From Membranipora membranacea (taxonomy: Eukaryota; Bryozoa; Gymnolaemata; Cheilostomatida; Membraniporidae), in assembly GCA_914767715.1 (NCBI GenBank), contig OU612075.1:1424001-1488000 (forward strand): a DNA stretch of 64,000 nucleotides, in the 5' to 3' direction. Below are positions 36,500 to 50,150 of the stretch, piece after piece; position 1 is the stretch's first letter, and every line of letters starts with the position of its first letter. The translations under genes were made by a program, and so were the position numbers. Below the pieces are notes generated by a model. It searched no databases, was not told where the DNA came from, and saw nothing but the letters and a program-made list of their open reading frames with translations.

Positions 36500-38429
36500 G
36501 ATGATGTAACTACAATAAACAATCAAGTCATCAGAAATATCATCATGTGGAGGAGAGGAGAGGTGTATGATTACACAAGGCTGCCATTTTCTGAGAGGAA
36601 GTTGCATTTCTGTAAATGATATTATATTGAGCAAAGGCATTAAAGCCAAAACACAGGCTGGACATCAATATTTAAATTGATATGATATAATATGTATAGG
36701 TATGACTGGATCTCCAGATGAATTTATGGATTATGATCTTGACTCCCTAGTTGACAATCACACTAAGAATCGAGTAATGCAGCTATACACAGACAATGAA
36801 CATTTTATACAGGATTACCTAGAACAATGCCCTCAGGTCGGCTCAGACACCCTAAACACCGCACAGCCTCGGGAAAAGACTGTTTTTTGAGACACATGTG
36901 CATCTATATTCATAAAACTATGTTTTAAACCTTATTTTTGCCAAGGCAACTTCACCATTTTTTACAAACAGAGTGTACCAGCAACATAATACAATCAATC
37001 AACCAACCTGGCACCACCGTAGATGCAGGATATTCCTACTCATCGAATATTGCGAACCACTGAGTAAAATCATTTGATACAAGCTTGCATAAAATGAAAC
37101 ATTTATAATACTCTCTACTTGTGGAAAAGTTTCACCAAGCTGGAACCCTGCACTCTCTACATACCTCAAAATTCAACATCTAATTGTAGTAGCAGTAATG
37201 ACACATTGATAGGGATGTACGTCTCAATCACTCTTATAGGACAGGTCTGCAGAGTTCACCTGATGTCACCATTTGTAGTGATTTATCTGTGATCAGATCA
37301 GCTCACCATCTACAGAAATTGATGTAGATATGTACAATTATCTGAAAAATATAGTTGAAGTCTGATACAGGTTGAAAGTTGCACAGGTATTTAGTATATT
37401 GGTGAAACAATATTAGTTTGGGTTTAATATAGTTTGCCCTAAAGCCTGGTGTTGCCTGTCCATCATAAAACTCCCACAATTTAATTAATACAGTCAGTAT
37501 ATGTGGTAACCTAAATCTGCTAAAATCTTGAAAACCTCAAAATCTTTCAACTTCCTCAACATATAAATAGAATGTCTTTGAGAGTGTATCAATAGCTGTG
37601 AAAACCTGCAATACATCTCCTAATATTATCATATTGGCTGAGATACTAAATAAATTTCACCTTATCCTGCCCTGCAGTTGCCAGTATTTGGTGTTGCTCT
37701 CCTCTACCCAACAATAAGTTGTGTGCAAGTCACCACAAAGACAGATCAACTCGATTGATTTGATTTACCCTGATCTAACCCTACTCTATCCTACACATAG
37801 ACATAATAATCAAAAAATAAGTCTATGATCCTACCCTATGCTACCCAGTCATATTTGGTATATAATATCACTGCTGGATGGGTGGATCACCCTACCCTAC
37901 CACACTTGGTAAAATTTCACTGCTAGATATGAGAGTATGAAATGAGTGAAATATCAACAGGAATTTTCATGCAATCGAGTTAAGCTGAAACTTGCAGCAC
38001 ACTCTACTCACCCTGTTCCTTGTCATCCAATCAGAGAGAGGAGAAGAGAGCACTGATACAATCTTACAGGTAAGTTCTGTAGAGTGGACTTGATATGCAG
38101 CAGTTTTTCAATAAGATCTATCACCTACTGTAAGTAGTAAATGTGTATAATTAAGATATGACTTGTGAGGCAATACAGTTGAATATTCTGGTACACTGAA
38201 TTGAATTTATTTATTTTGGTAATTGTGTTAGAAACACATTACAATTTAGGCATGAACCACATCTCTCTCAGTTGTTTAGCAGACGAATACTAAAAGGCAC
38301 AAAGCTGCACAAAAATCTCGATGTTCTAGCTTTAAGCATGATAAAATATTAACGATTACTTTTATAACAATTGCGTAAAATGTGTCTGTCATCAGCGATA
38401 AAATGTTGAGCTAAATTAAAAATACTCCG
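36500..38429. other. Gene-free stretch apart from a small ORF
   Basis: Contains the ORF at 36702 and a 33-bp hairpin (CATAGACATAAT to ATAAGTCTATG, about 37797). A plus-strand donor-like CTTACAG|GTAAGT lies at about 38069 with no exon that I can defend. Confidence 0.35.
36702..36890 (+). CDS. Small ORF of coding-like composition, unassigned
   Basis: 62 codons after TATGTATAG, reading PDEFMDYDLDSLVDNH, HFIQDYLEQCPQ, acidic and non-repetitive. A CAG|GTCGGC donor-like site lies inside. It could be an exon or a transposon remnant; no duplicate copy is available for comparison. Confidence 0.25.
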   Translation: MTGSPDEFMDYDLDSLVDNHTKNRVMQLYTDNEHFIQDYLEQCPQVGSDTLNTAQPREKTVF

Positions 38430-38760
38430 GGTTTAAAATAGGCAAAGCAAATGGTCTCATTGTCTGAGTAGAACCATTGGAAAAGGATTATACCACACAA
38501 TTACTGGTGAATAGAGATACAAGCTCTGATAACAGGTGATACAGTAGAGGCATAAATACATTCAATCTGTAGTTTCCTTTCATAAGACTGTTTTACTGTG
38601 TAAAACTGAGCTCTCTAGGTAATATCATCCCGTTTTTTATCGTTTCCACTGATGGATTCGATCTGCAAATACAGAACGTTCAGTAAAACATGTGTCACCG
38701 GTTTGTGCAAATCATAGATATACACACATTCTACCAAGCAAATAAACACTGAGTTTAGGC

Positions 38761-40136
38761 CATAGAGTTATTATATACTCTAGAGTGGGCAATGTGTACA
38801 AAAATAGCATCAGTTTTTGTCCTACTTAATTATTGCGAAATCCATGACCCGACGCAATCTGGTTGTGCATGGCTAGTGCCTTTATCATATAACTTATCAT
38901 TGAGAATATACGTATTGAGTATGGAAATTTAGATTTTTAGAGTGCTTAGAGCCATTTTTCTGAAATCTTTTTATGTGACACTATGTGGATCACTTGCAGG
39001 TATTCTCACTTTCAATTCTATGACGCGACAAAATCTGGTTGTGCGTGGATAGTGCATGAATCATTGACTTTATCATTGAAAATATTAGATTTTGGCATAC
39101 AAATTTCGTTTATGGAACACTTATAGCCATTTTTTTCAGAGAATCTCAAATGTAACATCATTTACATCACCTGCAGGTATTTTCTCTTCCAGTCAGTATA
39201 AAAAAATTTCTTATTCTCCCATTAAAATAAGCCAAATATAAACCGCAAACACATAAGCTTAAGTCGCAATGACAGGGCTAGCTGTTTTCTGCCAGTTGCC
39301 AGGCATTTAACTTTGTCTCTCTGACCTAAATGTTACACATTTACACATTTTATCTGTCTGCTATTATGACTTCCAATTATACAAGGTGTACAAGTAACCC
39401 GTGGTTAAATGATTCTCAGCTTGAAGATCTCGGGTTTTGGTTTGGCTATGTCATTTAAAGCTCCTAATTCCCTCTTCGGGGTGGCCACTTTTTTTTGCCA
39501 AAACTATTCAAGCCAACACAGCAGTTTAAATCAATAAATACATAAGCTCTTCTGCTGAGTCGCTGAGTATCAAGAAAAATTCGAATTGACAACTCAAGAT
39601 ACATGCTTGTCAAGATTGACTCGTGGCAGCCCTGTCATGGCAATTTAAGCTCATGTGTTTGCGGTTTATATTTGGCTTATTTTAATGGGAGAATAAGAAA
39701 ATTTTTTATACTGACTTTAAGAGAAAATACATGCAAGTGATGTAAATGATGTTACATGTGAGATTCTCTGAAAAAAATGGCTATAAGTGCTCCATAAACT
39801 AAATTTGTATGTCAAATTCTAATATTTTCAATGATAAAGTCAATGATTCATGCACTATCCACGCACAACCAGATTTTGTTGCGTCATAGAATTGAAAGTG
39901 AGAATACCTGCAAGTGATCAACGTAGTGTCACATAAAAAAATTTCCGAAAAAATGGCTCTAAGCGCTCTAAAAATCTAAATTTCCATACTCAATACGTAT
40001 ATTCACAATGATAAGTTATATGATACAGGCACTAGCCATGCACAACCAGATTGCGTTGTGTCATGGATTTCGCAATAATTAAGTAGGACGTTTTTAGCAC
40101 TGCATTGTCCACTCTAGAGTATATAATAACTCTATG
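38761..40136. mobile_element. hAT-like non-autonomous fold-back element (1.38 kb)
   Basis: Flanked by an exact 8-bp duplication GTTTAGGC (38753-38760 and 40137-40144), the target-site length of hAT transposons. The ends are inverted repeats starting CATAGAGTTATTATATAC. The arms are about 510 bp each (38761-39275, 39627-40136) around a loop of about 350 bp. Each arm contains two diverged units of about 200 bp (CGACGCAATCTGGTTGTGC and CGACAAAATCTGGTTGTGC). No transposase is encoded. The related repeat at 41650 lacks the element. Confidence 0.8.
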
Positions 40137-41394
40137 GTTTAGGCTTTTAAATATTGTAAACATTTCCGATCGTCTCCACCTGCAAAAAAGTGTCATCTTC
40201 AACGTGACACAGTGTGTGTTATATAGACATGGTAAATGAGTATCCCACAATACAATTCTCTCAATATTTCCAGTGAGATCAGGTCAATGATATCATATAT
40301 GTGAACGATCTCCTTCGGAATTCAAGGTTACATAATGTACTGTTTAGAGTATACAAATTGGTATTCCAGTAAAAAAACTTTAAATCCTATGAACTTTAGA
40401 ATATTTCTAAAATACTGGATTTCATTTGTGATTCTCTCTGAATGTCAGAAAACAACGACAGTCCCAATATTTTAAACATAAAAGGTTGATCTGAAAGGAC
40501 ACATGTTCTGTTTTAGATGTTGTAAACCATGGCCTATATATATGCTAGAAGAGTGTAGTTGGTGTTAGTGTAGTCATGATAGTCAAAATCCTTTATGGGT
40601 GATATTCTTTGGAAACTAGACATCCCTTTACAGTTTAGATAATATCAGTCATGTTGTAAGAAAAGTAGCCGTCAGACTATTCATGAAACAGCTCTCAGCC
40701 TATAGAGGGTAATAATTAAACAATGACAGTGCGCTGACTGCTTTACTTTATGACGTTATTATGTAATGATCACATGACAGGCCTTCATACCTTGCAGTGC
40801 TTTCTCTGTAATGTACTGTGTACATACTGAGGGGGTGAGCCAGGGGTGAGCGAGCAGAGAGAGGATCTGGGTGTCTAACTGATTCCTAACAGACTTCCCC
40901 AGACAGCTTGTGACTATCTACAGAATATAGATCAGATATATTATCATAACTTGCCTGTTTTTCTAATATTGCTCATAGCGCAATAAGGAAGTTGAGATAA
41001 AGAAACTGATGACTAATATTGAGAGTTATTCGAGTCATCTCCCCCGTGTATCACACTTCCCTGTTGTCACAATACCCATAGTTAATGATCATTTTAGGAC
41101 CCAGTTAGAGGTTGGTCAGTCAGACAATATTACAAAGCCAGAGTTTCAATAAAGGAGTCACTATGATCAGCGAAGGATGTTTGTTTGCCTGAGAGGAATA
41201 GATCTAGGATGGTGGGTGTTGGAGGCTGGAGCCAAGAATCAAAATATTCCCTCAGATCAGACTCCTGTTACACCCAAGCCCTGGCGGGGAATAGCAAGTG
41301 AGTTACCTCACCTCACAGCGCTGGGTTTAAAATAGGCAAAGCAAATGGTCTCATTGTCTGAGTAGAACCATTGGAGAAGGATTATACCGCACAA

Positions 41395-41556
41395 TTACTG
41401 GTGAATAGAGATACAAGCTCTGATAACAGGTGATACAGTAGAGGCATAAATACATTCAATCTGTAGTTTCCTTTCATAAGAATGTTTTACTGCGTAAAAC
41501 TGAGCTCTCAATGTAATATCATCCCTTTTTTTATCGTTTCCACTGATGGATTCCAT
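41395..41556 (-). pseudogene. Orphan terminal exon related to genes A and B
   Basis: After TTTGCAG the exon reads MESISGNDKKRDDITLRAQF, then HSYERKLQIECIYAS, and stops at 41395. The start matches the terminal exons at 42915 and 47534 (MESTREF, IESTREF) and a shorter one near 38665 (IESISGNDKKRDDIT, stop). No matching upstream exons were found next to it. Confidence 0.4.
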
Positions 41557-42867
41557 CTGCAAAAACAGAACTTTCAGTAAAACATGTGTCACCGGTGTGC
41601 ACAAATCATAGACATACACACGGTCTACCAGGCAAATAAACACTGAGTATATTGTAAACATTTCTGATCGTCTTCACCTGCAAAAAAGTGTCATCTTCAA
41701 CATGACACAGTGTGTGTTGCATAAACCTTGTAAATGAGTATCCCACAATGCAATTCTCTCAATATTTCCAGTGAGATCAGGTCAATGATATCATATATGT
41801 GAATGATCTCCTTCGGAATTCAAGGTTACATTATGTACTATTTAGAGTATACAAGTTGGTATTCCAGTAAAAAAACTTTAAATCCTATGAACTTTAGAAT
41901 ATTTTAAAATAATGGATTTCATTTGTGATTCTCTCTGATTGTCAGAAAAATTTATTTTTGATGTTCAATTCATTTTTATTCTCAATGGGTGACCGCAGAA
42001 ACTGAGACTAAGTGGTCTGCAATTTTGCCATTTTTTTATTCAATTTTCGAACAAAAGAATTTGCCGAGTAATATAGGAGCTTTTCCTGAGATGCAGGAAA
42101 AACACCTAAGTTTTCACCCAAATGCTCAACTCGAGCTAAAATACTATTGTGCATTTGAATACGACAGACCTGTGACTGTGTTATGTTATGACGTAATGAC
42201 AGGACTACATACGAGGAGATATAGTGATATTTCTTCCAGTGACTTCTCCGTATTGTACTGTATACATACTGAGAGGAGTAAGCAGTCACTGGGGCAGCCC
42301 CCCTGATTCCTAACAGACTTCTCCAGTCAGCTTATATGTCACCATCTACAGAATGAAGACCAGATAAATTATCATAACTTTTACTAGCCAAAAGCTAAAT
42401 AAGAGTTATGGCAGTTGTCTCCCCTGTGAATTGGCCAGTATGCGTTGTGCTACAGCCTGATATAACATGGAGCTACAGTGAGTATTAGAATATACTACTT
42501 TACAGCCTAGATCTAATTATTCACCTTCCATCAGCTGTACCCAGTATTTCCTCATACTCCTGCTCATAGAACAAAGACAGGCTACAGAGATCCTGAGTCG
42601 AGGTAACTCTGAGAGGTCAAGAGGTCATCCTACCGGGTTTTGTGAGGATCTTTCTTATGAAGACAACTATTTACGTGTGAGAGGCACAGAGTCAAGAGTG
42701 ACTCAGTAGAATGATCTAAGAGGGATTATACCTCACACTTAATGGTGAATAACTCTGATATCAAGTGATCCAGTAGAGGCTAATATACATTTTCTCTGTG
42801 ATATCCTTTCATCAGAATATCTTCTCTGTGTGTTGAGCCGACACAACTCCTGAGTATAACTTGGCTC

Positions 42868-45532
42868 TCAATGTAGAATTATCACAATTTTATAGAATTC
42901 TCTGGTGGACTCCATCTGCAAAGGCCACATTCAGCATAAAATGGAATGTGTGCTACTAGGGAATTCTAGGATAAATTTTATTTGCATTGTGGGATTGATG
43001 TTAACATGTCATATTGATCAATGAACAACGTGGAAAAAAACAACCATTCAACTGTATCCCAAAGACTTGCCTTCAGCTTTTTTTCTGTCCCATCATCAGA
43101 AAATATCCACATTAACAATATTTATTGTGATTTTACATTAGGCAATTGTTTAAATAATTTATGTTTTAAAGTCACATAACTTGTATTGACAAGCCTTGTT
43201 TGTGGTAGAGGCAAGGGGTCTCATCTCCCACAAGGCTTATCAGTATATGTTGATAGCTGATATGTGACAAGTGCTTACAAACCTTTCTGTTGGCCTTAGT
43301 GAAGACCACAGCAGTCCTTGTACCATATAAATGATTTCTGTGTGATGTCCATATATGACAGCTTCATCACTCAAGGTCATATATCTACAGTGTACTATAC
43401 AGGTATCTAAAATTAAAGAAATAATGTGGTAATTAATGATAATAGTTGTGTAATTCTCAATATTACTATACTCTACTATATATTGACTAGACATGTGGTC
43501 TTCATGTAGGCATGAACAGGCTTAGAGGGACATCAGTATATAAATAAGTAACGATGTATGGGATCTACACAACGAGTTCCTAGAACAGTTGGCATATCTT
43601 AAAGTGTAACTGATTTATTAAGCTTGGTCAGGTTGCCAGGCAACTCATGAAGTTTATAACTTGTGTAAATCAGCCTTCAATAATATGGAGTTGTTATCTC
43701 TCTGAACTTCTACTTCAGAGAGTAAATAACTCTCATTTGTAGTAATATTGTGTAATAATATTTAATATTCTATTAACAACCAAATTGCACCACATGTATA
43801 CTACAAAGTATAACCTATTATGATAGATTACCTTTTGACTCTCTGCTGATATTCTTATAAGCTCTGACACAGCCAGCTGTGTCTGGTGATTTGGATTTCA
43901 TGAACTCCACACAAACTTCATCATCATTATACTATTAGCTGTAATATAAAGTGAAACGTATAAGCTCTGACATCAGAATTAATGACCGGGTTTTCATAAT
44001 TTTTATGTTTATTTGTATTTCATATTGTTTATGAGAACAACTTGCTGTGTGTTTTAGTTGACAGATTTAATGATGTATGAGACGAGCCAAATCAAGTCAT
44101 CCCATACACAAGTAAATCAGTCAATAAACAATTAAAAATATAAGTAAAAGCACATGCTGACAAAAGAAAATCACACAACAGCGAATGTCAGAGAACTCCA
44201 GATAAACGTACAGCAAAAAAACTGACAACTTATCCTGTCATGTATGACATCATTACTTGGAAGGTGAGGAAGTGCTCACTTTCCACATAAAAAAGATACC
44301 ATAAGGATATTGTGCAAATCCAGTGATCCAAAGCTACTGTATATACACTCCTAGGGTTCGGTCAGTGAGGTGGCTAGCCTCAATACTGTGGGATTATCAT
44401 CACATAGGATATATCTAAGACCAAGTTATATCTGGTCGTCCTGTATTCAGCATTGCTCTCCTCCACTGATAAGCTTCAGAACTCCTGATTGCGGCTTATC
44501 AGTGGAGGGGAGCAACCCCAAATACGGGTCAACTGTTATCTTGGCTAATTTGAGCTTTAACTACTGCTGCCACTCAGGGAAATACGTGCTTATCGCATTC
44601 TGTATAGCTCAAGACTAACAAAATGAGCAGTTTCACCCACTGGGCAAATAATTTGCACAAACTGACTGTCAAAATCAGGATATACAATTAATGATCTAGC
44701 AGAAATAGTGAAATAATTACCGCCTTGCTAGTTGGGTTTGATGACAGCAACATAGAGTGCATTGATTTCATACTCTGATTTTGACATCAGTTTGTGCAAA
44801 TCATCAATTGTCGTTGACCTACACAGAGTCCACATAGCACATATTTCCCTGGGTGGCAGCAGTATTTTAAGTATACTTGATCTAGGTATCGCTTACTTGG
44901 TTCTTACATGTCATGACAATGACAGCGTTTCATTGTATGATTCAGAATATCTCTTTTTCATACAAACTACAGACAACTCCTGATCTGAGCATCTCAATCC
45001 ATCTCTGGTCTGTGTGCTGACCACATCATTCATCAGCTAGAATTTACAGAAAATGAGCAACAAATTAGAGTATAGCTCATGATAATTGGTCTCATGTCAT
45101 ATTTAGTCGAATGATCATGATAACATATCACAAGTTTGCAAAAAAGGTGAATTATATTTGTAACCTCTTGGAGAATAGGACTGGAGGCTTACCTGTCCAG
45201 TATAGACAATATGTACAGGTGAGCGGAGTGATAAAACATAACTGACTGACTTAATACAGTATTCATGCTGTTACTCTTTTTTTCACGCGATTTCAGGTCT
45301 TGTTTACATTGATAAGCTTTTGGTCGCCTTAAGATATCACTGAATGGTGGTTAAGTGACCTCATCATCTCATGAGTCTGAGTGTCAAGTCTGTAATGTAG
45401 CTGAGATGAAGGAAGGACTAGTAATATAAGTCACACACCTGTATAGAGATGGTGACTTGTCAGTAAAGTCTCTAGTATAAGAGTGTCTCTCTCAACTCTC
45501 TGGTGTGTGAGGTAACTTCCTGTTAGTGTAGC
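42868..45532 (-). CDS. Unrecognised multi-exon gene A of a tandem pair
   Basis: Short exons with agreeing phases: 45532-45439 (LTGSYLTHQRVERDTLILETLL), 45245-45193 (SVMFYHSAHLYILSILD), 43931-43832 (NDDEVCVEFMKSKSPDTAG), 43406-43279 (CRYMTLSDEAVIYGHHTE, LLWSSLRP) and terminal 42915-42868 (ESTREFYKIVIILH, stop). The junctions AAAG|AT and TTT|ATG keep frame across the last three exons. A 17-nt microexon between the first two has lost its donor here (ATGAGA; GTGAGA in other copies). Exons between 45193 and 43931 are uncertain, because phase 2 must become phase 0 and an inverted-repeat element lies there. No start codon was identified. Family unknown. Confidence 0.45.
44453..44515. repeat. 22-bp-stem hairpin (gene A unit)
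   Basis: TTGCTCTCCTCCACTGATAA pairs with its inverse TTATCAGTGGAGGGGAGCAA around a loop of about 20 bp. The copy at 49070-49132 keeps the stem with one change. Confidence 0.7.
44561..44864. mobile_element. Small inverted-repeat element (MITE-like), copy in gene A
   Basis: CTGCTGCCACTCAGGGAAAT on the left is inverted on the right (ATTTCCCTGGGTGGCAGCAG), and CAAACTGACTGTCAAAATCA pairs with GATTTTGACATCAGTTTG further in. It predates the unit duplication, since a copy occupies 49178-49491. Confidence 0.6.
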
Positions 45533-45811
45533 CTGAGATCTACAATATGGGTGCATAGCCTGACATCGCATCGAAACAGGCCTCAATCACACAGCGGATA
45601 TATATGATATACAACTAAAAAGATATCCTCACATATAAAACTCAGATATAACATCAAATATTGAATCTTATTGAAGATATAATGCTCAAACTCCCTCCCT
45701 ACCTCAAAGTCAGTCAGTATTAATAAGTGAAGTATGTCTCAGACGTCACCGTGCAGATAAACCTGGGAAAAGAAACACAGATAGTTATAACTATTCTAAT
45801 TGGTTGCTAAC

Positions 45812-46312
45812 TTGAAAATCCTCATCTACAAGACTGCTATACGGCCAGCTCTGACATATGGGAATGAGACCTGACCCGTAACAGGAACCCTTATAGACAG
45901 GGTTAGCTCTTGTGAAATGCGAATGCCATGGTACTGCATGGGGATAAGCTTAGAGGAACATCGAAGGAATGAACAGATAACAGCCGAAACAAATATAATG
46001 CCAATCAGGAATGTCATGAGGAAAAAGAGGCTAGAATGGTATGGTCATGTTTGTCGACGTGAGAGTAATGAAGATATCAGGAGAGTGTGCGAGATGAGGG
46101 TAGAGGGAAGCAGAGGGCGTGGACGGCCAAAACAGCGCTGGAGTGACACAATCAATGCCGACCTTCGCTGGCTAGATCTAGAACGAGGTGATACAAGTGA
46201 CCGAATAAGGTGGAGAAGTTTGGTGGAAATAGGAGTCAAAAACCTGCCACCCGATCAGGACATGGCGGTGAAAGGTGAACAATTGGTTCCATGTAAATCT
46301 TACCGTTATTAA
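45812..46312 (+). pseudogene. RTE-like LINE fragment, C-terminal end of the polyprotein
   Basis: The frame reads IYKTAIRPALTYGNET, then TGA at 45872 where TGG (Trp) is usual, then EEHRRNEQI, KRLEWYGHVCRR, GRGRPKQRWSD and DRIRWRSLVE up to a stop at 46310. This is the C-terminal signature found after the RT domain in RTE and related non-LTR elements. The catalytic RT is absent. The fragment lies between two diverged repeat units (ending about 45700 and starting about 46600). Confidence 0.8.
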
Positions 46313-47486
46313 AGCAGCCTATTTTTGGACCGCAGTTACAAGGGTAGATAAATATTTGTATGTTTTTCATGAATTCTAAACTTAACTTCAGGCAGTTATA
46401 TATTCACTCAGTGTACTTTGAGTCTCAAGGCATATATTATTTCATGCTGCAACATCGAGGACGGTTGTTTTAAGGGTAAGAAATCACCTCATTTTACCAT
46501 TTCTTTTACTGTCAGACCAGACCATGGGCTTGGTAATCAGGCGGGATATCTCAGCCACAAGTGACAGATTGAAATAAGGAACTCTATGTTATGATGTCAT
46601 GTTTGAAGCATTTGTACGCAGTGAGTGACCACAAAAATTGAGGTTTTATGGTCTGCAATTTGGCCGTTTTTTATACAATTCTCAAACTAAAATAATTATC
46701 AAGTCATAAAGCACCTCTTGCAGAGACGAAGGAAAAACACCTAATTTTTCACCCAAATGCTCAACTCGAGCTAAATTGAATACGACAGACCGGTGACTGC
46801 GTTATGTAAAGACGTTATGACAGGACTACATACCTGGAGGTGTAGTGATATTTGTTCCGGTGACTTCTCTGTATTGTACTGTATACATACTGAGAGGAGT
46901 AAGCGGACACTGGAGCAGCTCTCCTGATTCCTAACAAACTTCTCCAGTCAGCTTATATGTCACTATCTACAGAATAAAGACCAGATAAATTATAATAACT
47001 TTTACTAGCGCAAAGCTAAATAGGAGTTATGGTAGTTGTCTCCCCTGTGAACTGGCCAGTATGCGTTGCGCTAAAGCCTGATATAACATGGAGCTACAGT
47101 GAGTATTAAAATATACTACCTTACAGCCTAGATATAATTATTCACCTTCCATCAGCTGTATCAGTAGTTTATCATACGATACACATGAAACAAAGACAGA
47201 CTTTGACGGTGCTGAGTCTGGGTAACTCTGAGAGGTCAAGGGGTCATCCTACCAGGTTCTGTGAGGATCTTCTTTATGAGAAATGCTTTTTATGTTTGAG
47301 AGTAACAAAGTCAAGAGTGACTCAGTAGAATAACCTAAGAGGGATTATACCTGACACTTACTGGTGAATAGCTCTGATATCAGGTGATCCAGTAGAGGCT
47401 AATATACATTCTCTCTGTGATATCCTTTCTTCAGAATATCTTCTCTGTGTGTCATGTCGACACAAATCCTGAGTATAACTTGGCTC

Positions 47487-50150
47487 TCAATGTAGAATTA
47501 TCACAATTTTATAGAATTCTCTGGTGGACTCTATCTGCAAATGCCACATTCAGCATAAAATGGAATGTGTGCTACTATGGAATTCAAGGTTAAATTTTAT
47601 ATGCATTGTGGGATTGATGTTAACATGCCATATTGATCAATGTTCAACTTGGAAAAAACAACCATTCAACTGTATCCCAAAGACTTGCTTTCAGCTTTTG
47701 TTCTGTCCCATCATCAGAAAATATCCACATTAACAATATTTATTGCGATTATACATTAGGCAATTGTTTAAATAATTTATGTTTCACAGTCACATAGCTT
47801 ATATCGACAAGCCTTGTTTGTGGTAGAGGGAAGGGGTCTCATCTCCCACAAGGCTTGTCAGTATAATGTTGATAGCTGATAATTGAGAAGTGCTTACAAA
47901 TTTTTCTGTTGGCCTCAATGAAGACCACAGCAGTCCTAGTACCATATTAATGATTTCTGTGTGATGTCCATATATGACAGCTTCATCACTCAAGGTCATA
48001 TATCTACAGTGTACTAAACAGGCATCTAAAATTAAAGAAATAATGTGGTAATTAAGGATCATAGTCAAGTGTAATTCTCAATATTACTATGACGTACTAT
48101 ATATTAAGGATGTGGTCTTCATGTAGGTATGAACAGGCTTGGAGGGACATCAGTTTATAAATAAGTCACAATGTATGGGATCTACACAGCAAGTTCCTAG
48201 AGCAGTTGGCGTATCTTAACATGTAACTGATTTATTGAGCTCGGTCAGGTTGCCAGACAACTCATGACGTTTATAACTTGTGTAAATCAGCCTTCAATAA
48301 TATGGAGTTGCTATCTCTCTGAACTTCTAGTTCAGAGAGTAAATAACTCCCATTTGTAGTAATATTGTGTAATAAGATTTAATATTCTATTAACAACCAA
48401 ATTGCACCACATGTATACTACAAAGTATAACCAGTTATGATAGAATACCTTTTGACTCTCTGCTGATATTCTTATGAGCTCTGACACAGCCAGCTGTGTC
48501 TGGTGATTTGGATTTCATGAACTCCACACAAACTTCATCATCATTATACAATTAGCTGTAATATAAAGTGAAACATGTAAGCTCTGACATCAGAATTAAT
48601 GATCGGGTTTTCATAATTTTTATGTTTATTTGTATTTCATATTGTTTATGAGAACAAATTGCTGTGTGTTGTAGTTGACAGATTTAGTGATGTATGAGAC
48701 GAGCCAAATCAAGTCATCCCATACACCAGTAAATCAGTCAATAAACAATTAAAAATATAAGTAAAAGCACATGCTGACAGAAGAAAATCACACAACGGCG
48801 AATGTCAGAGAACTCCAGATAAACACACAGCAAAAAAACTGACAACTTATCCTGTCAAGTATGACATCATTCCTTAGAAGGTGAGGAAGTGCTCACTATC
48901 CACATAAAATAGATACTATAAGGATATTGTGTAAATCTAGTGATCCAAAGCTACTGTATATACACTCCTAGGGGTCGGTCAGTGAGGTGGCTAGCCTCAA
49001 TACTGTGGGATTATCATCACATAGGATATATCTAAGACCAAGTTATATCTAGTCATCCTGTATTCAGCATTGCTCTCCTCCACTGATAAGCTTCAGACCT
49101 CCTGATTGCGGCTTATCAGTGGAAGGGAGCAACCCCAAATATGGGCCATCTGTTATCTTGGCTAACTTGAGCTTTAACTACTGCTGCCACTCAGGGAAAT
49201 ACGTGCTTATCGCATTCTGAATAGCTCAAAACTAAGAAAATGAGCAGTTTCACCAACTGGGCAAATAATTTGCACAAACTGACTGTCAAAATCAGGATAT
49301 ACAATTAATGATCTAGCAGAAATAGTGAAATAATTACCGCCTTGCTAGTTGGGTTTGATGACAGCAACACCTAGTCCTAGTACATTGATTTCATACTCTG
49401 ATTTTGACATCAGTTTGTGCAAATCATCAATTAGTTGTCTTTGACCTACACAGAGTTCACATAGCACATATTTACCTGGGTGGCAGCAGTATTTTAAGTA
49501 TACTTGATCTAGGTATCACTTACTTGGTTCTTACATGTCATGATAATGACAGCGTTTCATTGTATGATTCAGAATATCCCTTTTTCATACAACGAGACAA
49601 CTGCTGATCTGAGCATCTCAATGCATCTCTGGTCTGTGTGCTGACCAAATCATTCATCAGCTAGAAGTTACAGAAAATGAGCAACAAATTAGAGTATAGC
49701 TCATGATAATTGGTATTGTGTCATCTTTAGTCGAATCATCATGATAACATATCTCAAGTGTGCAAAAAAGGTGAATTAGTAACCTCTTGGAGAATAGGAC
49801 TGGAGGCTTACCTGTCCAGTATAGACAATATGTACAGGTGAGCGGAGTGATAAAACATAAATGACTGACTTAATACAGTATTTATGTTGTTACTCTTTTT
49901 ATCACGCGATTTCAGGTCTGTTTACATTGATAAGCTTTAGGTCGCCTTAAGATATCACCGAATGGTGGCTAAGTGTCCTCATCATCTCACCAGTCTGAGT
50001 GTTGAGTCTGTAATGTAGCTGAGATAAAGGAAGGACTAGTAATATAAGTCACACACCTGTATAGAGATGGTGACTTGTTAGTAAAGTCTCTAGTATCAGA
50101 GTGTCTCTCTCAACTCTCTCGTGTGTGAGGTAACTTCCTGTTAGTGTAGC
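47487..50150 (-). CDS. Unrecognised multi-exon gene B of a tandem pair
   Basis: Same exon set as gene A, offset about 4618: 50150-50057, a 17-nt microexon near 50000 with intact GTGAGA donor, about 49864-49812, 48548-48449, 48025-47898 and terminal 47534-47487. Lengths 94, 100, 128 and 48 nt equal those of gene A. The 48548 exon has lost the AG acceptor seen in gene A (TAATTG for TAATAG), so gene B may be degrading while gene A has lost the microexon donor. Confidence 0.42.
49178..49491. mobile_element. Small inverted-repeat element (MITE-like), copy in gene B
   Basis: Same element as 44561-44864 in the downstream unit, with an 8-10-bp length difference in its middle. Confidence 0.6.

Noticed and set aside
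41989-42306. 105-codon plus ORF
   Set aside because: The related unit at about 46620-46900 breaks the frame by indels, so there is no sign of selection.
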